This document shows positions 31,886 to 32,143 of a DNA stretch of 32,143 nt, one piece after another. A model generated the notes under the pieces. It saw nothing but the letters and a program-made list of their open reading frames with translations. It searched no databases and was not told where the DNA came from. The DNA comes from Acidocella sp. (lineage in GTDB: Bacteria > Pseudomonadota > Alphaproteobacteria > Acetobacterales > Acetobacteraceae), in assembly GCF_027352905.1 (NCBI RefSeq), contig NZ_DAIEIF010000033.1:1-32143 (forward strand), written 5' to 3'. Numbering within the stretch: position 1 is the stretch's first letter; each line of letters starts with the position of its first letter. Made by a program: the position numbers and the translations under genes.

Positions 31886-32143
31886 CAGAAGAAGCCGAGC
31901 GGTTTCGGGCTGTAGCTCACCATCAGATTCTTAGTCTGCTGGTAGTGATCGAGCATCATCTTATGGGTCTCACGGCCGATGCCGGACTGCTTATACCCGC
32001 CAAAGGCCGCGTGCGCCGGATAGAGATGATAGCAATTCGTCCAGACCCTCCCGGCCTTGATGCCGCGCCCCATGCGGTAGGCGCGGTTGCCGTCGCGCGA
32101 CCATACCCCCGCGCCCAGCCCGTAAAGCGTGTCATTGGCCATG
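31885..32143 (-). CDS. Aldehyde dehydrogenase, C-terminal fragment (ExaC/AcoD type)
   Basis: The last 85 codons of a gene that extends beyond the right edge. The sequence [40 protein letters not shown] and [25 protein letters not shown] is the C-terminal catalytic and oligomerisation part of NAD-dependent acetaldehyde/aldehyde dehydrogenases of the ExaC/AldA type, in which [12 protein letters not shown] is diagnostic. The Met at 32142 is internal, not a start. It oxidises acetaldehyde to acetate. It is coupled to the DUF779 gene (TGATG overlap), which supports the type. Confidence 0.93.
   Translation of the reverse strand, partial: MANDTLYGLGAGVWSRDGNRAYRMGRGIKAGRVWTNCYHLYPAHAAFGGYKQSGIGRETHKMMLDHYQQTKNLMVSYSPKPLGFF

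Noticed and set aside
1-32143. CRISPR arrays, tRNA or rRNA genes, insertion sequences, attachment sites
   Set aside because: No regularly spaced repeats, cloverleaf candidates, transposase or integrase genes were seen; a tRNA or covariance search would settle small RNAs.

Overview
The window is a gene-dense, high-GC stretch of ordinary bacterial chromosome. It contains 33 recognisable protein genes, two of them cut by the window edges. I see no rRNA, tRNA, CRISPR array, transposase or phage gene. Several things point to an alphaproteobacterium, most likely Rhodospirillales/Acetobacteraceae: the block purM-purN facing perM-hda-ppk, a CenR-like response regulator, a RibA with a long N-terminal extension, a bacterial-type RND triad whose outer-membrane gene comes first, and an aldehyde dehydrogenase/DUF779/cytochrome c set typical of alcohol oxidisers. 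The genus is an inference; no rRNA is present to test it.

Layout. Positions 1-1814 (minus): a peroxiredoxin, a GT2-GtrA fusion and the start of an ArnT/GT39-type glycosyltransferase, tightly packed. 1926-3115 (plus): a YqgE/AlgH protein overlapping RdgB. 3163-3327 (minus): a 54-residue one-helix membrane protein. 3377-4995 (minus): purM-purN, translationally coupled. 5105-9091 (plus): PerM/AI-2E exporter, Hda-like replication regulator and polyphosphate kinase. 9181-11385: a visibly AT-richer divergent pair of glycan genes (TupA-like ATP-grasp and a DXD glycosyltransferase), with a recognisable promoter pair between them. 11437-17380 (minus): a full tripartite RND efflux operon. 17500-18648: an orphan periplasmic binding protein. 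18712-22138 (plus): quinone oxidoreductase, small lipoprotein, RidA, His-rich CHAP protein and nitroreductase, ending at a strong terminator. 22209-24132 (minus): malate dehydrogenase and a lipid kinase. 24301-26233 (plus): an LpxH-like phosphoesterase and a GT4 glycosyltransferase. 26255-29726 (minus): ribA, an L,D-transpeptidase-like protein and lepA. 29820-30506 (plus): an orphan response regulator. 30518-32143 (minus): aldehyde dehydrogenase end, DUF779, cytochrome c and a CBS-domain protein.

Common themes are envelope and glycan work (GT39, GT2-GtrA, TupA-like, DXD-GT, LpxH-like, GT4, L,D-transpeptidase, CHAP, RND pump, CenR-like regulator) and redox or carbonyl handling (peroxiredoxin, quinone oxidoreductase, RidA, nitroreductase, aldehyde dehydrogenase, cytochrome c).

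No unmistakably new system is present. The observations most worth checking are: an exact FNR-type box in front of the CBS gene; a probable CTG start with an ideal Shine-Dalgarno for the efflux outer-membrane lipoprotein, under a promoter that has a dyad in its spacer; two genes whose -35 element sits 36-37 bases before the ATG, which suggests leaderless messages; an AT-rich glycan pair inserted after ppk, where ppx is often found; a RibA whose N-terminal domain has lost the RibB signature; and a CHAP protein with a histidine-rich linker.
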